Assembly (NCBI GenBank): GCA_003963115.1
Contig: RXJQ01000039.1
Coordinates: forward strand, 1-35,827
DNA length: 35,827 nucleotides
Direction: 5' to 3'
Source: Burkholderiales bacterium
GTDB taxonomy: Bacteria; Pseudomonadota; Gammaproteobacteria; Burkholderiales; Burkholderiaceae_C
Shown in pieces: positions 24,844 to 33,842 of the stretch; the stretch's first letter is position 1, and every line of letters begins with the position of its first letter. The position numbers were made by a program, and so were the translations under genes. The notes under the pieces are model-generated. The model saw only the letters and a program-made list of their open reading frames with translations. It was not told the origin of the DNA and made no database searches.

Positions 24844-25875
24844 ATGAGCACGACCAACCACCAAATCCTGCTGGCATCTCGTCCACAAGGCGAAGCCACG
24901 GTCGACAACTTCAAGCTGGTCGAGGCCCCCGTGCCTTCAGCCAAGGAACTCCAGGATGGCCAGGTGCTGGTGCGCCACCACTACCTCTCGCTGGACCCGT
25001 ATATGCGCGGCCGCATGAACGATAGCAAGAGCTACGCCGAGCCGCAGCCGCTCAACACCGTGATGATCGGCGGCACCGTGGGCGAGGTGGTGCTCAGCAA
25101 GCACCCCAAGTTCGCGCCGGGTGACAAGGTCCTGGGCATGGGCGGCTGGCAGGAGTTTTCCGTGGTGGACGCCAGCGTCAAAGGCGCCATGCTGCACAAG
25201 GTGGACACGACGCACATCCCGCTGTCGGCCTACCTGGGTTCGGTGGGCATGCCGGGCGTCACAGCCTGGTATGGCCTGATCAAGATCATCCAGCCCAAGG
25301 CCGGCGAGACCGTGGTGGTGAGTGCCGCCAGCGGCGCGGTGGGCAGCGTGGTGGGGCAGTTGGCCAAGGCACGCGGATGCCGCGTGGTGGGTGTGGCCGG
25401 CGGTGCCGACAAGTGCCGCTACGTGACCGATGAACTGGGCTTCGACGCCTGTATCGACTACAAGGTCCACAGCGACCCCAAGGCTTTTTACAAGGCGCTC
25501 AAAGATGCCACGCCCAATGGCATCGACGGCTACTTCGAGAACGTGGGCGGCATGATCCTCGATGCGGTGCTGCTGCGCATGAACGCCTTTGGCCGCATCG
25601 CCATGTGCGGGATGATTGCGGGCTATGACGGCCAGCCGCTGCCCATGCAGAACCCGGCACTGATCCTGGTCAACCGCTTGAAGATCGAAGGCTTCATCGT
25701 CAGCGAGCATGCTGATGTCTGGCCCGAGGCCACGATGGAGCTGGGCACCATGGTGGCCACCGGCAAGATGAAGTTCCGTGAATCCGTGGCAGAGGGCCTT
25801 GCCAGCGCGCCCGAAGCCTTCCTGGGCTTGCTCAAGGGCAAGAACTTCGGCAAGCAGCTGGTCAAGTTGATCTGA
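24844..25875 (+). CDS. Zinc-free medium-chain NADP-dependent oxidoreductase (CurA/leukotriene B4 dehydrogenase-like)
   Basis: A 343-residue enzyme of the MDR superfamily, of the type that reduces the double bond of enones or prostaglandin-like substrates with NADPH. N-terminal block LVRHHYLSLDPYMRGRMND near residues 40-58, then GVTAWYGLIKI, the nucleotide site VVSAASGAVGSVVGQLAKARGC near 158-180, and FENVGG and GMIAGYDG later. There are no zinc ligands. AAGGAG lies ten bases before the ATG. Its place between a thioesterase and an SDR suggests it saturates or oxidises an unsaturated pathway intermediate. Confidence 0.9.
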   Translation: MSTTNHQILLASRPQGEATVDNFKLVEAPVPSAKELQDGQVLVRHHYLSLDPYMRGRMNDSKSYAEPQPLNTVMIGGTVGEVVLSKHPKFAPGDKVLGMGGWQEFSVVDASVKGAMLHKVDTTHIPLSAYLGSVGMPGVTAWYGLIKIIQPKAGETVVVSAASGAVGSVVGQLAKARGCRVVGVAGGADKCRYVTDELGFDACIDYKVHSDPKAFYKALKDATPNGIDGYFENVGGMILDAVLLRMNAFGRIAMCGMIAGYDGQPLPMQNPALILVNRLKIEGFIVSEHADVWPEATMELGTMVATGKMKFRESVAEGLASAPEAFLGLLKGKNFGKQLVKLI

Positions 25876-25901
25876 TTTTTCTTCAGCAGGACAAGAACAC
25901 C

Positions 25902-26831
25902 ATGTCGAACCTGACATTGCAAGCGGGCCTGACGGCCGTGATCACGGGCGCCGGCAGCGGCTTTGGATTGGAGCTGGCCAGGCTGGCCGCCAAGAAGGGG
26001 CTCAAGCTGGTGCTGACCGATGTGCAGCAGGATGCCCTGGATGCAGCCGTGGCCGAGCTGGAAGGCGCGGGCGCCGAGGTGGCGGCCTTGCGCGGCGACG
26101 TGTCGCGTGCCGAGGACGTGCAGGCCCTGGCGGACCTGTGCATGGAGCGCTTTGGCGCACCGCACATCGTGGTCAACAACGCCGGTGTGGCCCATGGTGG
26201 CCTGATCTGGGAGCACACCCAGCGCGACTGGGAATGGGTGCTGGGCGTCAACCTGTTTGGCGTGATCCATGGGGTGCGCATCTTCACGCCACTGATGCTT
26301 GCGGCTGCGCAGAAGGATCCGAAGTGGCAGGGCCACATCGTGAACGTGGCCTCGATGGCCGGCTTGTTGAACTCGCCGAACATGGGCGCCTACAACGTCA
26401 GCAAGCACGCGGTGGTGAGCTTGTCGGAGACCTTGTACCAGGATCTGTCCTTGGTGACGGAGCAGGTGCATGCCTCGGTGCTGTGCCCGTACTTCGTGCC
26501 AACGGGCATCCACCTGTCGCATCGCAACCGGCCGGCCGAGCTGCGCAGCGAAGGCGAGCCCACGCCCAGCCAGATGATCGCGCAGGCCATGAGCACCAAG
26601 GCGGTGACATCCGGCAAGGTGACGGCGGCGGATACCGCAGCACTGGTCTATGACGCGATCGAGTCGGGCAAGTTCTACATCTACACGCACCCACAGGCAT
26701 TGGGCATGGTGCAGACGCGTCTGGAGGATGTGGTGCAGGGGCGCAATCCGACGGACCCGTTCGCGGGCAAGCCGGAGATCGGGCAGCAGCTGCGTCAGGC
26801 TTTGCGTGAGGCGATGGCCAAACAGGGTTGA
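25902..26831 (+). CDS. Short-chain dehydrogenase/reductase (SDR), second copy
   Basis: A 309-residue SDR, longer than usual, and not a close copy of the one at 23463. Cofactor site TGAGSGFGLELA near residues 14-25, VVNNAGVAHGG, catalytic Ser in NVASMAGLLN, Tyr-x3-Lys as AYNVSKHAV, and a long C-terminal part (from PTGIHLSHRNRP) typical of extended oxidoreductases often annotated as SDR family of unknown substrate. AGGA lies about ten bases upstream. It is the last gene of the plus-strand row; its stop is 21 bases from the convergent rapZ stop, and no clear terminator is seen between them. Confidence 0.9.
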   Translation: MSNLTLQAGLTAVITGAGSGFGLELARLAAKKGLKLVLTDVQQDALDAAVAELEGAGAEVAALRGDVSRAEDVQALADLCMERFGAPHIVVNNAGVAHGGLIWEHTQRDWEWVLGVNLFGVIHGVRIFTPLMLAAAQKDPKWQGHIVNVASMAGLLNSPNMGAYNVSKHAVVSLSETLYQDLSLVTEQVHASVLCPYFVPTGIHLSHRNRPAELRSEGEPTPSQMIAQAMSTKAVTSGKVTAADTAALVYDAIESGKFYIYTHPQALGMVQTRLEDVVQGRNPTDPFAGKPEIGQQLRQALREAMAKQG

Positions 26832-26852
26832 TGGCTGGCGGGCGCGATCAGA

Positions 26853-27788
26853 TCACTTCGCGTCCTGCTCCCGGTGCCGCGCCAGCACCACGCCCCGGGG
26901 TGCAAAGCGCTGCACCAGCTGCTCCACGCAGTACACCGAGCGGTGCTGGCCCCCGGTACAGCCAATGGCCACCGTCACATAACTGCGTTGATCGCCTTCC
27001 AGCGCAGGTAGCCAGCGCAAGAGGAAGGCCTCGATCTGTGCCAGCAACTCGGCGGACTCAGGCTGGGCGGCCAGATAGTCGATCACCAGCTGGTCTCGCC
27101 CCGTCAAGGGCTTGAGTTCCTTGATGTAGAAGGGGTTGGGCAGCATGCGCACATCGAACACGAAGTCCGCATCCAAGGGCACACCCTGCTTGTAGGCAAA
27201 CGATTCGAACACCAGCGTCAAGCGCGAAGGCGCAGCCTGCACGATGTTGCGAATCCAGGTGCGCAACTGGGCCGGGCGCAGCAGCGAGGTGTCGATCACC
27301 GTCGACATCTCGCGCAAGGGGCTCAGCAACTCGCGCTCCAGGTTGATCGCGTCGATCAAGGCCTGCTCGGTGGTGTCAATCGCGCGAGCCAGATCGGTGG
27401 CGCGTCGAGGCGCCTCGCTTTGCTCGGGCCGCGGTGCCTTCGTCACCTGCGACAAGGGATGCGGCCGACGCGTCTCCGAAAAGCGCCGAACCAGGGCATC
27501 TGTGCTCGCGTCCAGGAATACCGCGCGCACGCTGTGGCCTTCCTTGCGCAGGTCGGTCAGCACGGGCGTCAGGTTGGGCAGGGAATGCGCGCTGCGCACG
27601 TCCACCGACACGGCCACGCGCCGCTTCAACTCGGGTGCACGCTGGTTCTCCAGGTCGATCATGCCACGCAGCAACTCGGGCGGCAGGTTGTCGACACAGA
27701 AGTAGCCGGCATCTTCGAGCGCATTGAGCGCCACGGACTTGCCCGAGCCTGAAATGCCGGTCAGCAAGACGATGTCCAAGGGCGTCAT
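26853..27788 (-). CDS. rapZ: RNase adapter protein RapZ
   Basis: A 311-residue RapZ/YvcJ protein. In E. coli RapZ senses glucosamine-6-phosphate and directs RNase E to small RNA GlmZ; in betaproteobacteria the RNA target is not established. Walker A GISGSGKS at residues 11-18, [32 protein letters not shown], and the C-terminal [17 protein letters not shown], all diagnostic. The ATG overlaps the recN stop as ATGA, and the ribosome site AAGGAGG lies within the recN end, so translation is coupled. A Pro/Arg-rich insert lies near residues 95-125. Confidence 0.95.
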   Translation of the reverse strand: MTPLDIVLLTGISGSGKSVALNALEDAGYFCVDNLPPELLRGMIDLENQRAPELKRRVAVSVDVRSAHSLPNLTPVLTDLRKEGHSVRAVFLDASTDALVRRFSETRRPHPLSQVTKAPRPEQSEAPRRATDLARAIDTTEQALIDAINLERELLSPLREMSTVIDTSLLRPAQLRTWIRNIVQAAPSRLTLVFESFAYKQGVPLDADFVFDVRMLPNPFYIKELKPLTGRDQLVIDYLAAQPESAELLAQIEAFLLRWLPALEGDQRSYVTVAIGCTGGQHRSVYCVEQLVQRFAPRGVVLARHREQDAK

Positions 27789-29521
27789 GCGGCCTCCTTG
27801 CGGCGCTTGGCCTTGCTGCCATCGGCTCGAGCCTCTTCATCATGGGCTACAGCGCTTGTCAGCATGGCCTGTGCATGGGCGCGGCTGGTGTCGGTGATGG
27901 CGCCGCCCAGCATGCGTGCCACTTCATGCACGCGGGCTTCGCCTTGCACTTCGCGGATGTCGCTGACCGTCTGCCCCTGGCTCAAGGCCTTGGAGACGAG
28001 CAGATGCTGGTGCGCACAGGCGGCCACCTGGGCCAGGTGGGTCACTGCCATCACCTGACGTTCGCGCCCCAGACGCTGCATCAGCCGGCCCACCGTGTCG
28101 GCGACGGCGCCACCCACACCCGAATCGATTTCGTCGAAGATCAGCGTGCCGACCTGCGCGGCCTCATCGGCGCGCTGCGATGTCGTCACGGCGATGGCCA
28201 GCGCCAGGCGAGACAGCTCGCCGCCCGAGGCCACCTTGCCCAATGGCCGCGGCGTGCTGCCCGCATGGCCGGCGACGAGGAACTCGATGTTCTCCAGACC
28301 ATAAGCCTGTGGCTCATCTTGCTTGACGAGCGCCACTTCAAAGCGGCCACCTGCCATGCCCAGGTCTTGCATGGCCGCCGTCACGGCTTCGGCCATGGCC
28401 GGGGCAGCCTGAGCGCGCTGCTTCGACACGGTCTTGGCCACGTCCAGCCAGGCCTTGTGCGCCTGCTGGGCTTCGCGCTCCAGTGCGGCCAGGTCAGTGG
28501 CGGCGTCCAGTTCGGTCAGTTCCTGCTTCCAGCTTTGCAGCAGCGCGGGCAGCTCTTGCGGCGGGCGGCGATAGCGACGCGCCAGGCTCATCCAGGCCGA
28601 CATGCGGTTGTCCAGCTCGGCCAGGCGATCCGGGTCCAGCTCGGTGTGGTGCAGGGCACTGTTCAGGCTGTGGGCCGCGTCCTGCAACTGGGCTTGCGCT
28701 TCACGCAGCACCTCCAGGGCATTGGCCAGATGGGGCTCGACGCCAGCCACTTCATCCAAAGCATCAATCGCGCGGCTGGTCAGTGACTCGGCGTTCGTGT
28801 CGGCCTCAGACACGGCATCCAGCGCCAGACGGGCCGCGTCCAGAATGGCCTGGCCATGGCTCAGACGCTGGTGCTCGGTGTTGAGCTCGTCCCACTCGTC
28901 GGCTTGCGGCTGCAGCTTGTCGAGCTCGCTGATCTGCCACTGCAGGCGCTCGCGTTCGCGCTCCAGGTCGGCTTGCTTGCTGCGTGCTTCGTCCAGTCGG
29001 CGCTGGGCTTCGCGGCGAGCTTGCCAGGCCTGTTGCAACGACGACGTGTCGACACCGGCTTGCGCATCGACCAGTGCGCGCACCGCATCGGCCCGCGTCA
29101 GGCTTTGCCAGGCGTGCTGGCCGTGGATGTCGACCAGGTGCTCGCCCAGCTCGCGCAGCTGCGATACCGTGGCCGTGCTGCCATTGATCCAGGCGCGGCT
29201 CTTGCCCTGGCTGTCCACCACGCGGCGCAGCAGCAGCGGTGCACCGGGCTCCAGGCTGTCAAAGCCGGCTTCTTCCAGCCAAGGCGCGAGCAGGGCTGCC
29301 AGCTCGGCAGAAGGCTCGAACTCCGCGCTGATGTCGGCACGAGCGGTGCCTTCACGCACCACGCCCGCATCGCCCCGGCTGCCCAAGGCCAGTTGCAGTG
29401 CGTCGATCAGGATGGACTTGCCCGCGCCCGTCTCGCCTGTCAGGGCCGTGAAACCGCCCGAGAGATCCACCTCCAGGCTGGTGACGATGACGAAATCGCG
29501 CAGTGTCAGGCGGCGCAGCAT
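27785..29521 (-). CDS. recN: DNA repair protein RecN
   Basis: A 578-residue SMC-like ATPase that gathers broken DNA ends during double-strand break repair. Walker A GETGAGKS near residues 29-36, a long coiled coil in the middle (about 150-370, rich in Glu, Gln and Arg), signature [16 protein letters not shown], and Walker [10 protein letters not shown]. The length is near the family norm of 550-570. The start is one base after the nadK stop, with AAGGAG inside the nadK end. It forms an operon nadK-recN-rapZ on the minus strand. An SOS box was not identified. Confidence 0.95.
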   Translation of the reverse strand: MLRRLTLRDFVIVTSLEVDLSGGFTALTGETGAGKSILIDALQLALGSRGDAGVVREGTARADISAEFEPSAELAALLAPWLEEAGFDSLEPGAPLLLRRVVDSQGKSRAWINGSTATVSQLRELGEHLVDIHGQHAWQSLTRADAVRALVDAQAGVDTSSLQQAWQARREAQRRLDEARSKQADLERERERLQWQISELDKLQPQADEWDELNTEHQRLSHGQAILDAARLALDAVSEADTNAESLTSRAIDALDEVAGVEPHLANALEVLREAQAQLQDAAHSLNSALHHTELDPDRLAELDNRMSAWMSLARRYRRPPQELPALLQSWKQELTELDAATDLAALEREAQQAHKAWLDVAKTVSKQRAQAAPAMAEAVTAAMQDLGMAGGRFEVALVKQDEPQAYGLENIEFLVAGHAGSTPRPLGKVASGGELSRLALAIAVTTSQRADEAAQVGTLIFDEIDSGVGGAVADTVGRLMQRLGRERQVMAVTHLAQVAACAHQHLLVSKALSQGQTVSDIREVQGEARVHEVARMLGGAITDTSRAHAQAMLTSAVAHDEEARADGSKAKRRKEAA

Positions 29522-29522
29522 C

Positions 29523-30422
29523 TCAACTGACTCCTTCGTTCCAGCGCAGCTTGCGGCGCAGCGTGGCGTAGTAGTTCCAGCCTTTGGGGTGCAGGAAGCG
29601 CACCTTGTGGGCCGAGCGGCGCACCGTCACCCGGTCGCCGTGCAGCAGGCTGGCCAGGCTCTGCATGTCGAAGTTCATGCTGGCATCGCGGGCCGCCACG
29701 ATCTCGATGGTGATGGTCACGTCGTCCGACACCACCAAAGGCCGGTTGGACAAGGTATGCGAGGCAATCGGCACGATGACCCAGCCACCCAGATTCGGGT
29801 GCATGATGGGGCCGCCGGCCGACAGCGCATAAGCCGTTGACCCGGTGGGCGAGGCCACGATCAAGCCGTCGGCACGGTAGTTGGCCACGAACTGCCCGTC
29901 GATCTCGGCGCGCAACTCCACCATGCTGGCCGTGGCACCGCGGCTCACCACCACCTCGTTGATCGCATGGCCTTCGTAGATGGTGTCGAAGCCGCCGCCG
30001 CGCATGGGGCGTGCCACGGCGCCCTCCAGCATGGCGCGCTTTTCTTCCTCATACTCGCCCGAGAGCATCAGGGGCAGGGCGGAGGCCATGTCCTTGAGCT
30101 GCAGGTCGGTGATGAAACCCAGGCGGCCCTGGTTGATTCCGATCAGCGGGATGTTGAACGGCGCTAGTTCGCGGGCAATGGCGAGCATCGTGCCGTCGCC
30201 GCCGAGCACCACGGCCACATCGCACTGCTGGCCGATTTCGCGCACGGACAGCGAGGGGTAATCTGTCATGCCCGTGTTAGAAGCGGTTTCGCTTTCCAGC
30301 GACACGTCCAGGCCCGCGCGAGCCAGCAGGTGGGCCACGTCTTCCAGCACCGGGCGGATGCCCCGGGCCTGGTATTTGCCTATGAGGGCAGCGTGACGGA
30401 AACGGCAGGGCAGACTCGGCAT
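29523..30422 (-). CDS. nadK: NAD kinase
   Basis: A 299-residue ATP-NAD kinase making NADP from NAD. The start at 30422 ([17 protein letters not shown]) gives the family length; a longer frame reaching 31289 is a shadow of hrcA. Motifs: GGDGTM at residues 74-79 (phosphate binding), [10 protein letters not shown] near 97-106, and [16 protein letters not shown] near 191-206 (NAD site). No clear ribosome site precedes the ATG. It heads a tightly packed operon with recN and rapZ, divergent from hrcA, with 93 bases between. This nadK-hrcA pairing is common in proteobacteria. Confidence 0.95.
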   Translation of the reverse strand: MPSLPCRFRHAALIGKYQARGIRPVLEDVAHLLARAGLDVSLESETASNTGMTDYPSLSVREIGQQCDVAVVLGGDGTMLAIARELAPFNIPLIGINQGRLGFITDLQLKDMASALPLMLSGEYEEEKRAMLEGAVARPMRGGGFDTIYEGHAINEVVVSRGATASMVELRAEIDGQFVANYRADGLIVASPTGSTAYALSAGGPIMHPNLGGWVIVPIASHTLSNRPLVVSDDVTITIEIVAARDASMNFDMQSLASLLHGDRVTVRRSAHKVRFLHPKGWNYYATLRRKLRWNEGVS

Positions 30423-30477
30423 GCGAAGAATTACACCACACGGGGGTCTCAAAACAAGCCGGGCACCCACTGTGGGG

Positions 30478-30506
30478 CTGTCATGGTTGCAAGCAGAAAC
30501 TAAAAT
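30478..30506 (+). promoter_or_regulatory. Sigma70-like promoter of hrcA, very close to the ATG
   Basis: CTGTCA (30478-30483) and TAAAAT (30501-30506), 17 bases apart, match the consensus boxes at four and five positions. Transcription would start near 30513, only about three bases before the hrcA ATG at 30516. No inverted repeat resembling CIRCE (TTAGCACTC-N9-GAGTGCTAA) is seen here, so hrcA seems not to repress itself through that element. Confidence 0.5.
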
Positions 30507-30515
30507 GCCAAAGTC

Positions 30516-31535
30516 ATGCTGGATGATCGAGCCAAGATTCTGTTGAAAGCGTTGGTCGAGCGGTACATCGCCGAGGGCCAGCCTGTCGGTTCCCGTACCC
30601 TGTCGCGGGCATCGGGCCTGGACCTTTCCGCTGCCACCATCCGAAATGTGATGGCCGATCTGGAAGAGCTCGGCCTCATCGTCAGCCCGCACACCTCGGC
30701 CGGCCGGGTGCCCACGCCCCGGGGCTATCGCCTCTTCGTTGACACCATGCTCACGGCCCGGCACCTGAGCCTGGACGAACTCGGTGCCGAAACCCGCGAC
30801 CAGCTCCAGCCGGACCAGCCGCAGCGCGTGATCGCCAGCGCCGCCCAGATGCTCTCCAGCCTGTCTCAGTTTGTCGGCGTGGTCACGGCGCCGCGCAAGG
30901 CCTCGATGTTCCAGCACATCGAATTCCTGCGTCTGGGCGACAAGCGCGTGCTGGTCATCCTGGTCGCGCCCGATGGCGACGTACAAAACCGTGTCATCTT
31001 CACGCCCCAGGACTACACCCAGTCCCAACTGATCGAGGCCAGCAACATCCTCAATGCGCATTACTCCGGCTTGAGCATCGAGGAAATGCGTGAGCGTCTC
31101 AAGCGCGAGGTCGATCAACTGCGCAGCGAGATCGCTGTCCTGATGCAGGCTGCGGTGCAGGCCGGCGGCGAGGTCATGGCCGAGAACACCGATCAACTGG
31201 TGGTGTCCGGCGAGCGCAATCTGCTGACCGTGCAAGATTTTTCCAATGACCTGGGCTCTTTGCGGCGCATGTTCGACCTGTTCGAGCAAAAGACCCAGCT
31301 CATGCGCCTGCTCGACGGCTCCAGCCGGGCCGAGGGTGTGCAGATCTACATCGGCGGCGAAAGCCAGGTTGTGCCCTTCGAGGAGCTGTCCATCGTGTCG
31401 GCCCCTTACGAGATCAACGGCCAGGTCGTTGGCACGCTGGGTGTGATCGGCCCCACGCGCATGGCCTACGACCGCATGATCGAGATCGTCGACATCACCT
31501 CGCGGCTGGTGTCCAACGTGCTGAGCCAGAAGTAA
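30516..31535 (+). CDS. hrcA: Heat-inducible transcription repressor HrcA
   Basis: A 339-residue repressor of heat-shock operons that binds the CIRCE element and is kept active by GroE. The N-terminal winged helix starts [21 protein letters not shown], then [31 protein letters not shown], with the turn [14 protein letters not shown]. The dimer and GAF-like parts follow, with [15 protein letters not shown] and the conserved tail [20 protein letters not shown]. The start is fixed by homology, although no ribosome site precedes it. It is a single gene, divergent from nadK. Confidence 0.95.
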   Translation: MLDDRAKILLKALVERYIAEGQPVGSRTLSRASGLDLSAATIRNVMADLEELGLIVSPHTSAGRVPTPRGYRLFVDTMLTARHLSLDELGAETRDQLQPDQPQRVIASAAQMLSSLSQFVGVVTAPRKASMFQHIEFLRLGDKRVLVILVAPDGDVQNRVIFTPQDYTQSQLIEASNILNAHYSGLSIEEMRERLKREVDQLRSEIAVLMQAAVQAGGEVMAENTDQLVVSGERNLLTVQDFSNDLGSLRRMFDLFEQKTQLMRLLDGSSRAEGVQIYIGGESQVVPFEELSIVSAPYEINGQVVGTLGVIGPTRMAYDRMIEIVDITSRLVSNVLSQK

Positions 31536-31538
31536 AGG

Positions 31539-31562
31539 CCCGCTTCCTGTTTTGCGAGCGGG
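31539..31562 (+). terminator. Weak hairpin after hrcA
   Basis: CCCGCT (31539-31544) and AGCGGG (31557-31562) pair over six bases around a twelve-base loop just after the hrcA stop. The following sequence TTGGCTTC is only moderately T-rich, so termination is uncertain. Confidence 0.3.
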
Positions 31563-31567
31563 TTGGC

Positions 31568-31597
31568 TTCACCTTTATCTATAAGAAAAACTATGCT
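31568..31597 (+). promoter_or_regulatory. Possible promoter of the metallo-hydrolase gene
   Basis: TTCACC (31568-31573) and TATGCT (31592-31597), 18 bases apart, each match four of six consensus positions and lie in a strikingly A/T-rich stretch (31570-31625) within otherwise GC-rich DNA. A leader of about 85 bases would follow. Confidence 0.35.
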
Positions 31598-31687
31598 TAA
31601 CTAGCAAAAAATGCAATTTGATTTATGGATTGTGCCTCTCTACGCTCCCCACCCAGAGCCTTCAACAGCATACCTGGAGCAAGAGAC

Positions 31688-32701
31688 ATGAGGAACAGAC
31701 CATCACCGATGCGACGCAGCCTGAGGCGCATGGCCGCTCTTCTATTGGGCATCTTTGGCACCCTGGCCGCCCTGAGCAGCCTGACAGCTTGCATGGGCAC
31801 GATACACCGGCCCGAGGTCGAGCGGGCCACCGCGGCCCGCCTGGCCGACACGGGTGGCTCGCTGCCCGAGGCGCACCCACCGCAAGGCCTGGGCTTTACC
31901 GTCCTGCAGACGGCCCGATCCAACGGAGCGCAGGAGGCCATGATCGTCAGCAGCGGCAACTGGTTCAAACACCGCCGCCCGGCGCAGGCCGCCGTGCTGG
32001 TTCGGCACCCACGGGGCCTTTTTCTGTTCGACACCGGCCTGGGTCGCCACGTGGATGAGCAGTTCGCGGTCAACACCTGGCTGGATCGCCAGTTCTTCGG
32101 CTATGGCGAGGTGAACCCTGCCGCAGACCAGTTGAGCAAGGCGGGCTGGCAACCCGAGCGCATTCAGATGATCGTGCCCTCGCACATGCACTGGGACCAC
32201 GTCAGCGGCCTGGCCGACTTTCCGCAAGCCACCGTATGGGTGACACGCGAAGAGCGCGAACATGCCGAGCATGGGCACGCACCGGGTTTCCTGCACAGCC
32301 AGTTCGACGGCGTGCAGCACTGGCACGAGCTGCAGTTCACGCAAGGTCCTTATATGGGCTTTGCGCGCAGCCTCGACATGTTCGGTGATGGCGCGGTGGT
32401 GTTCGTGCCGCTCAGCGGCCACACCGCAGGCCAGGTCGGCATGTTCCTGACCCTGCCATCGGGCAAGCGCTACTTCTTCACGGGGGACGTGACCTGGACC
32501 ATCGAAGGCCTGCGCGACAAGGCCGACCGCTCCTGGTTGCTGCGCCAGATCCTTCACATCGACCAGGACGAGGCTGCCAACCAGGCCTGCATCGTCCAGA
32601 TCCACCAGATCATGCAGCGCTTCCCCCAACTGACCGTGGTACCGGCCCACGACGAAAACGTGCTGCAGGGTCTGCCGCATTTCCCCTCCTTCCAGGAGTA
32701 A
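31688..32701 (+). CDS. Metallo-beta-lactamase-fold hydrolase, lipoprotein
   Basis: A 337-residue MBL-fold enzyme. The start at 31688 has GGAG eight bases upstream; the frame is open to 31625. Signal peptide with lipobox SSLTAC near residues 30-36, so it is probably lipid-anchored outside the cytosol. Zinc motif HMHWDH at residues 166-171 (HxHxDH), further ligands in SGHTAGQVG, FTGDVTW and VPAHDEN. The layout resembles the AHL-lactonase branch (lactone or ester hydrolysis), but an exported lipoprotein form is unlike the cytosolic quorum-quenching lactonases. It lies six bases before a LysR gene, likely co-transcribed. Substrate unknown. Confidence 0.9.
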   Translation: MRNRPSPMRRSLRRMAALLLGIFGTLAALSSLTACMGTIHRPEVERATAARLADTGGSLPEAHPPQGLGFTVLQTARSNGAQEAMIVSSGNWFKHRRPAQAAVLVRHPRGLFLFDTGLGRHVDEQFAVNTWLDRQFFGYGEVNPAADQLSKAGWQPERIQMIVPSHMHWDHVSGLADFPQATVWVTREEREHAEHGHAPGFLHSQFDGVQHWHELQFTQGPYMGFARSLDMFGDGAVVFVPLSGHTAGQVGMFLTLPSGKRYFFTGDVTWTIEGLRDKADRSWLLRQILHIDQDEAANQACIVQIHQIMQRFPQLTVVPAHDENVLQGLPHFPSFQE

Positions 32702-32707
32702 GCCCAC

Positions 32708-33568
32708 TTGAACCTGCGCAACCTTCGCTATTTCTGTGCGGCATATGAGGCTGGCTCCACCGTGGCGGCTGCCCGCCAATGCCATGTCACCCAGCCCGTG
32801 ATCTCGAACGCCATCGCGCAACTGGAAGAAGAGCTGGGCACGCGGCTGTTCACGCGCCAGCAGCGCGGGTTGGTGCCCACGGCGGTGGCGGTGCGCCTGT
32901 TCAGGCTGGGTGGCAAGCTGCTGGCCGATGCGCAGGCCATCGTGGAGACTTTTCAGGACACGGCCTCGCACCCGCGGCTGAGCCTGCGCATCCACCCCAC
33001 GGTGAGCGTGGCCCATGTGCAAAAGCTGCTGCGCCATCTGAGGCGTGCTGTGCCTCATCTCGAGTTGTCGGTGCTGGACGACCCGCAAGCCGCGGACGCC
33101 GAATTGACCTCGCAAGGCTGCGCCGGGCAGGGTCAGGCCTTTCTGCCTCTATGGGAAGAGCAATACGCCTTGCTCGTGCCGCAGGAGCACCCGCTCGCCG
33201 TGAAGGAGGACATCAGCGCGCGCGACCTGCATGGCGTGGCCTTCGTGGAGCGCACCCAGTGCGAAATGGCCAGCTACTGGCACGCCGGCTTGAGCCAGTT
33301 CCAGATCGTGCCCGATGTGCGCGCCCGCGTGGACAGCCAGGAATGGGCGCTGGGCCTGGTGGCCGCCGGCGTGGGCGTGACCATGGCGCCCTTGCACCCG
33401 ATGGACTGCCTGGAGGGTATTGCGGTGCGGCATGACCTGCGCGAGTTGCAGGATGTGCGCCGCGTGGTGGGGCTGGCCTACAAACCCCATATCCCCGAGG
33501 ACAGCACCTTGGCGCAGGTGTTGCGCGCCTGTGAGCCTTGGGCCAAGGCGGCGGCCTTGGCCGAGTGA
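32708..33568 (+). CDS. LysR-family transcriptional regulator with TTG start
   Basis: A 286-residue LysR regulator. The winged helix is at residues 1-60 (MNLRNLRYFCAAYEAGSTVAAARQ, then VTQPVISNAIAQLEEELGTRLF), and the effector domain follows. The start codon is TTG at 32708, with AGGAG nine bases upstream inside the end of the hydrolase gene; no in-frame ATG precedes the helix. Low-efficiency initiation would limit its level. It is in the same direction as the hydrolase gene, six bases after its stop, unlike the usual divergent LysR layout, and probably controls that gene or a distant one. The effector domain is slightly short. Confidence 0.9.
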   Translation: MNLRNLRYFCAAYEAGSTVAAARQCHVTQPVISNAIAQLEEELGTRLFTRQQRGLVPTAVAVRLFRLGGKLLADAQAIVETFQDTASHPRLSLRIHPTVSVAHVQKLLRHLRRAVPHLELSVLDDPQAADAELTSQGCAGQGQAFLPLWEEQYALLVPQEHPLAVKEDISARDLHGVAFVERTQCEMASYWHAGLSQFQIVPDVRARVDSQEWALGLVAAGVGVTMAPLHPMDCLEGIAVRHDLRELQDVRRVVGLAYKPHIPEDSTLAQVLRACEPWAKAAALAE

Positions 33569-33584
33569 GCCACGCAGGTGGCCC

Positions 33585-33590
33585 TACAAT
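33585..33590 (+). promoter_or_regulatory. Possible -10 box of the tRNA gene
   Basis: TACAAT lies 23 bases before the tRNA, so transcription would begin about 15 bases upstream of the mature 5' end. No convincing -35 box is seen. It lies just after the LysR stop. Confidence 0.35.
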
Positions 33591-33613
33591 GGCAGGCTTA
33601 CCTTGTTGCCAGG

Positions 33614-33690
33614 GGGCCGTTAGCTCAGTTGGTTAGAGCAGAGGACTCATAATCCTTTGGTCGTTGGTTCAAGTCCAACACGGCCTACCA
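33614..33690 (+). tRNA. tRNA with CAU anticodon, probably tRNA-Ile2 (may be labelled tRNA-Met)
   Basis: A complete 77-base cloverleaf with encoded CCA. Acceptor stem GGGCCGT pairs with ACGGCCT (first pair G-U), D arm GCTC...GAGC, anticodon stem GAGGA/TCCTT with loop CTCATAA, T arm GTTGG/CCAAC. C4-G69 and C5-G68 pairs are present, which TilS uses to recognise tRNA-Ile2 and modify the anticodon C to lysidine; E. coli elongator tRNA-Met lacks them. The overall sequence is also nearer to E. coli Ile2 (CTCATAATC, TTGGTCG, GGTTCAAGTCC). Structure is certain; the isoleucine identity is inferred from these determinants. Confidence 0.9.
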
Positions 33691-33695
33691 ATAAA

Positions 33696-33842
33696 TCAAG
33701 GGGTTAGCTCATGTGGGCTGGCCCCTTTCTCATTGACCGTAGCCAAAACGTAGCTACCGAGAGCATCGAGCCGACCAGCGGCGCTTTGCAAGGCCTCGGG
33801 CGCGACGTGCGCGTAATCCATCGTGAGCGGGGGGTGTCCAAA
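33696..33842 (-). pseudogene. Tyrosine-recombinase (integrase) C-terminal remnant beside the tRNA
   Basis: The minus strand encodes FGHPPLTMDYAHVAPEALQS followed by AAGRLDALGSYV and a short tail ending at 33696. This looks like the end of a phage-type integrase: the GH of the LGH motif and the nucleophile Tyr in DYAHVAPEAL, with two or so residues missing before the Tyr. Only about 48 codons remain; the N-terminal and catalytic arginine parts are absent, and the reading frame upstream is joined to an unrelated terminator. Its stop lies six bases from the tRNA 3' end, where integrases of tRNA-targeting islands usually sit. The remnant is read by eye, so a database check is needed. Confidence 0.55.
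33698..33729 (+). terminator. Terminator of the tRNA gene
   Basis: AAGGGGTTAGCT and GGCTGGCCCCTT pair over twelve positions (three G-U) around a six-base loop, followed by TTTCT. It starts eight bases after the tRNA and overlaps the end of the integrase remnant. Confidence 0.6.

Noticed and set aside
30423..30515. A CIRCE operator before hrcA
   Set aside because: No copy of TTAGCACTC-N9-GAGTGCTAA or a near match was found in the gap.
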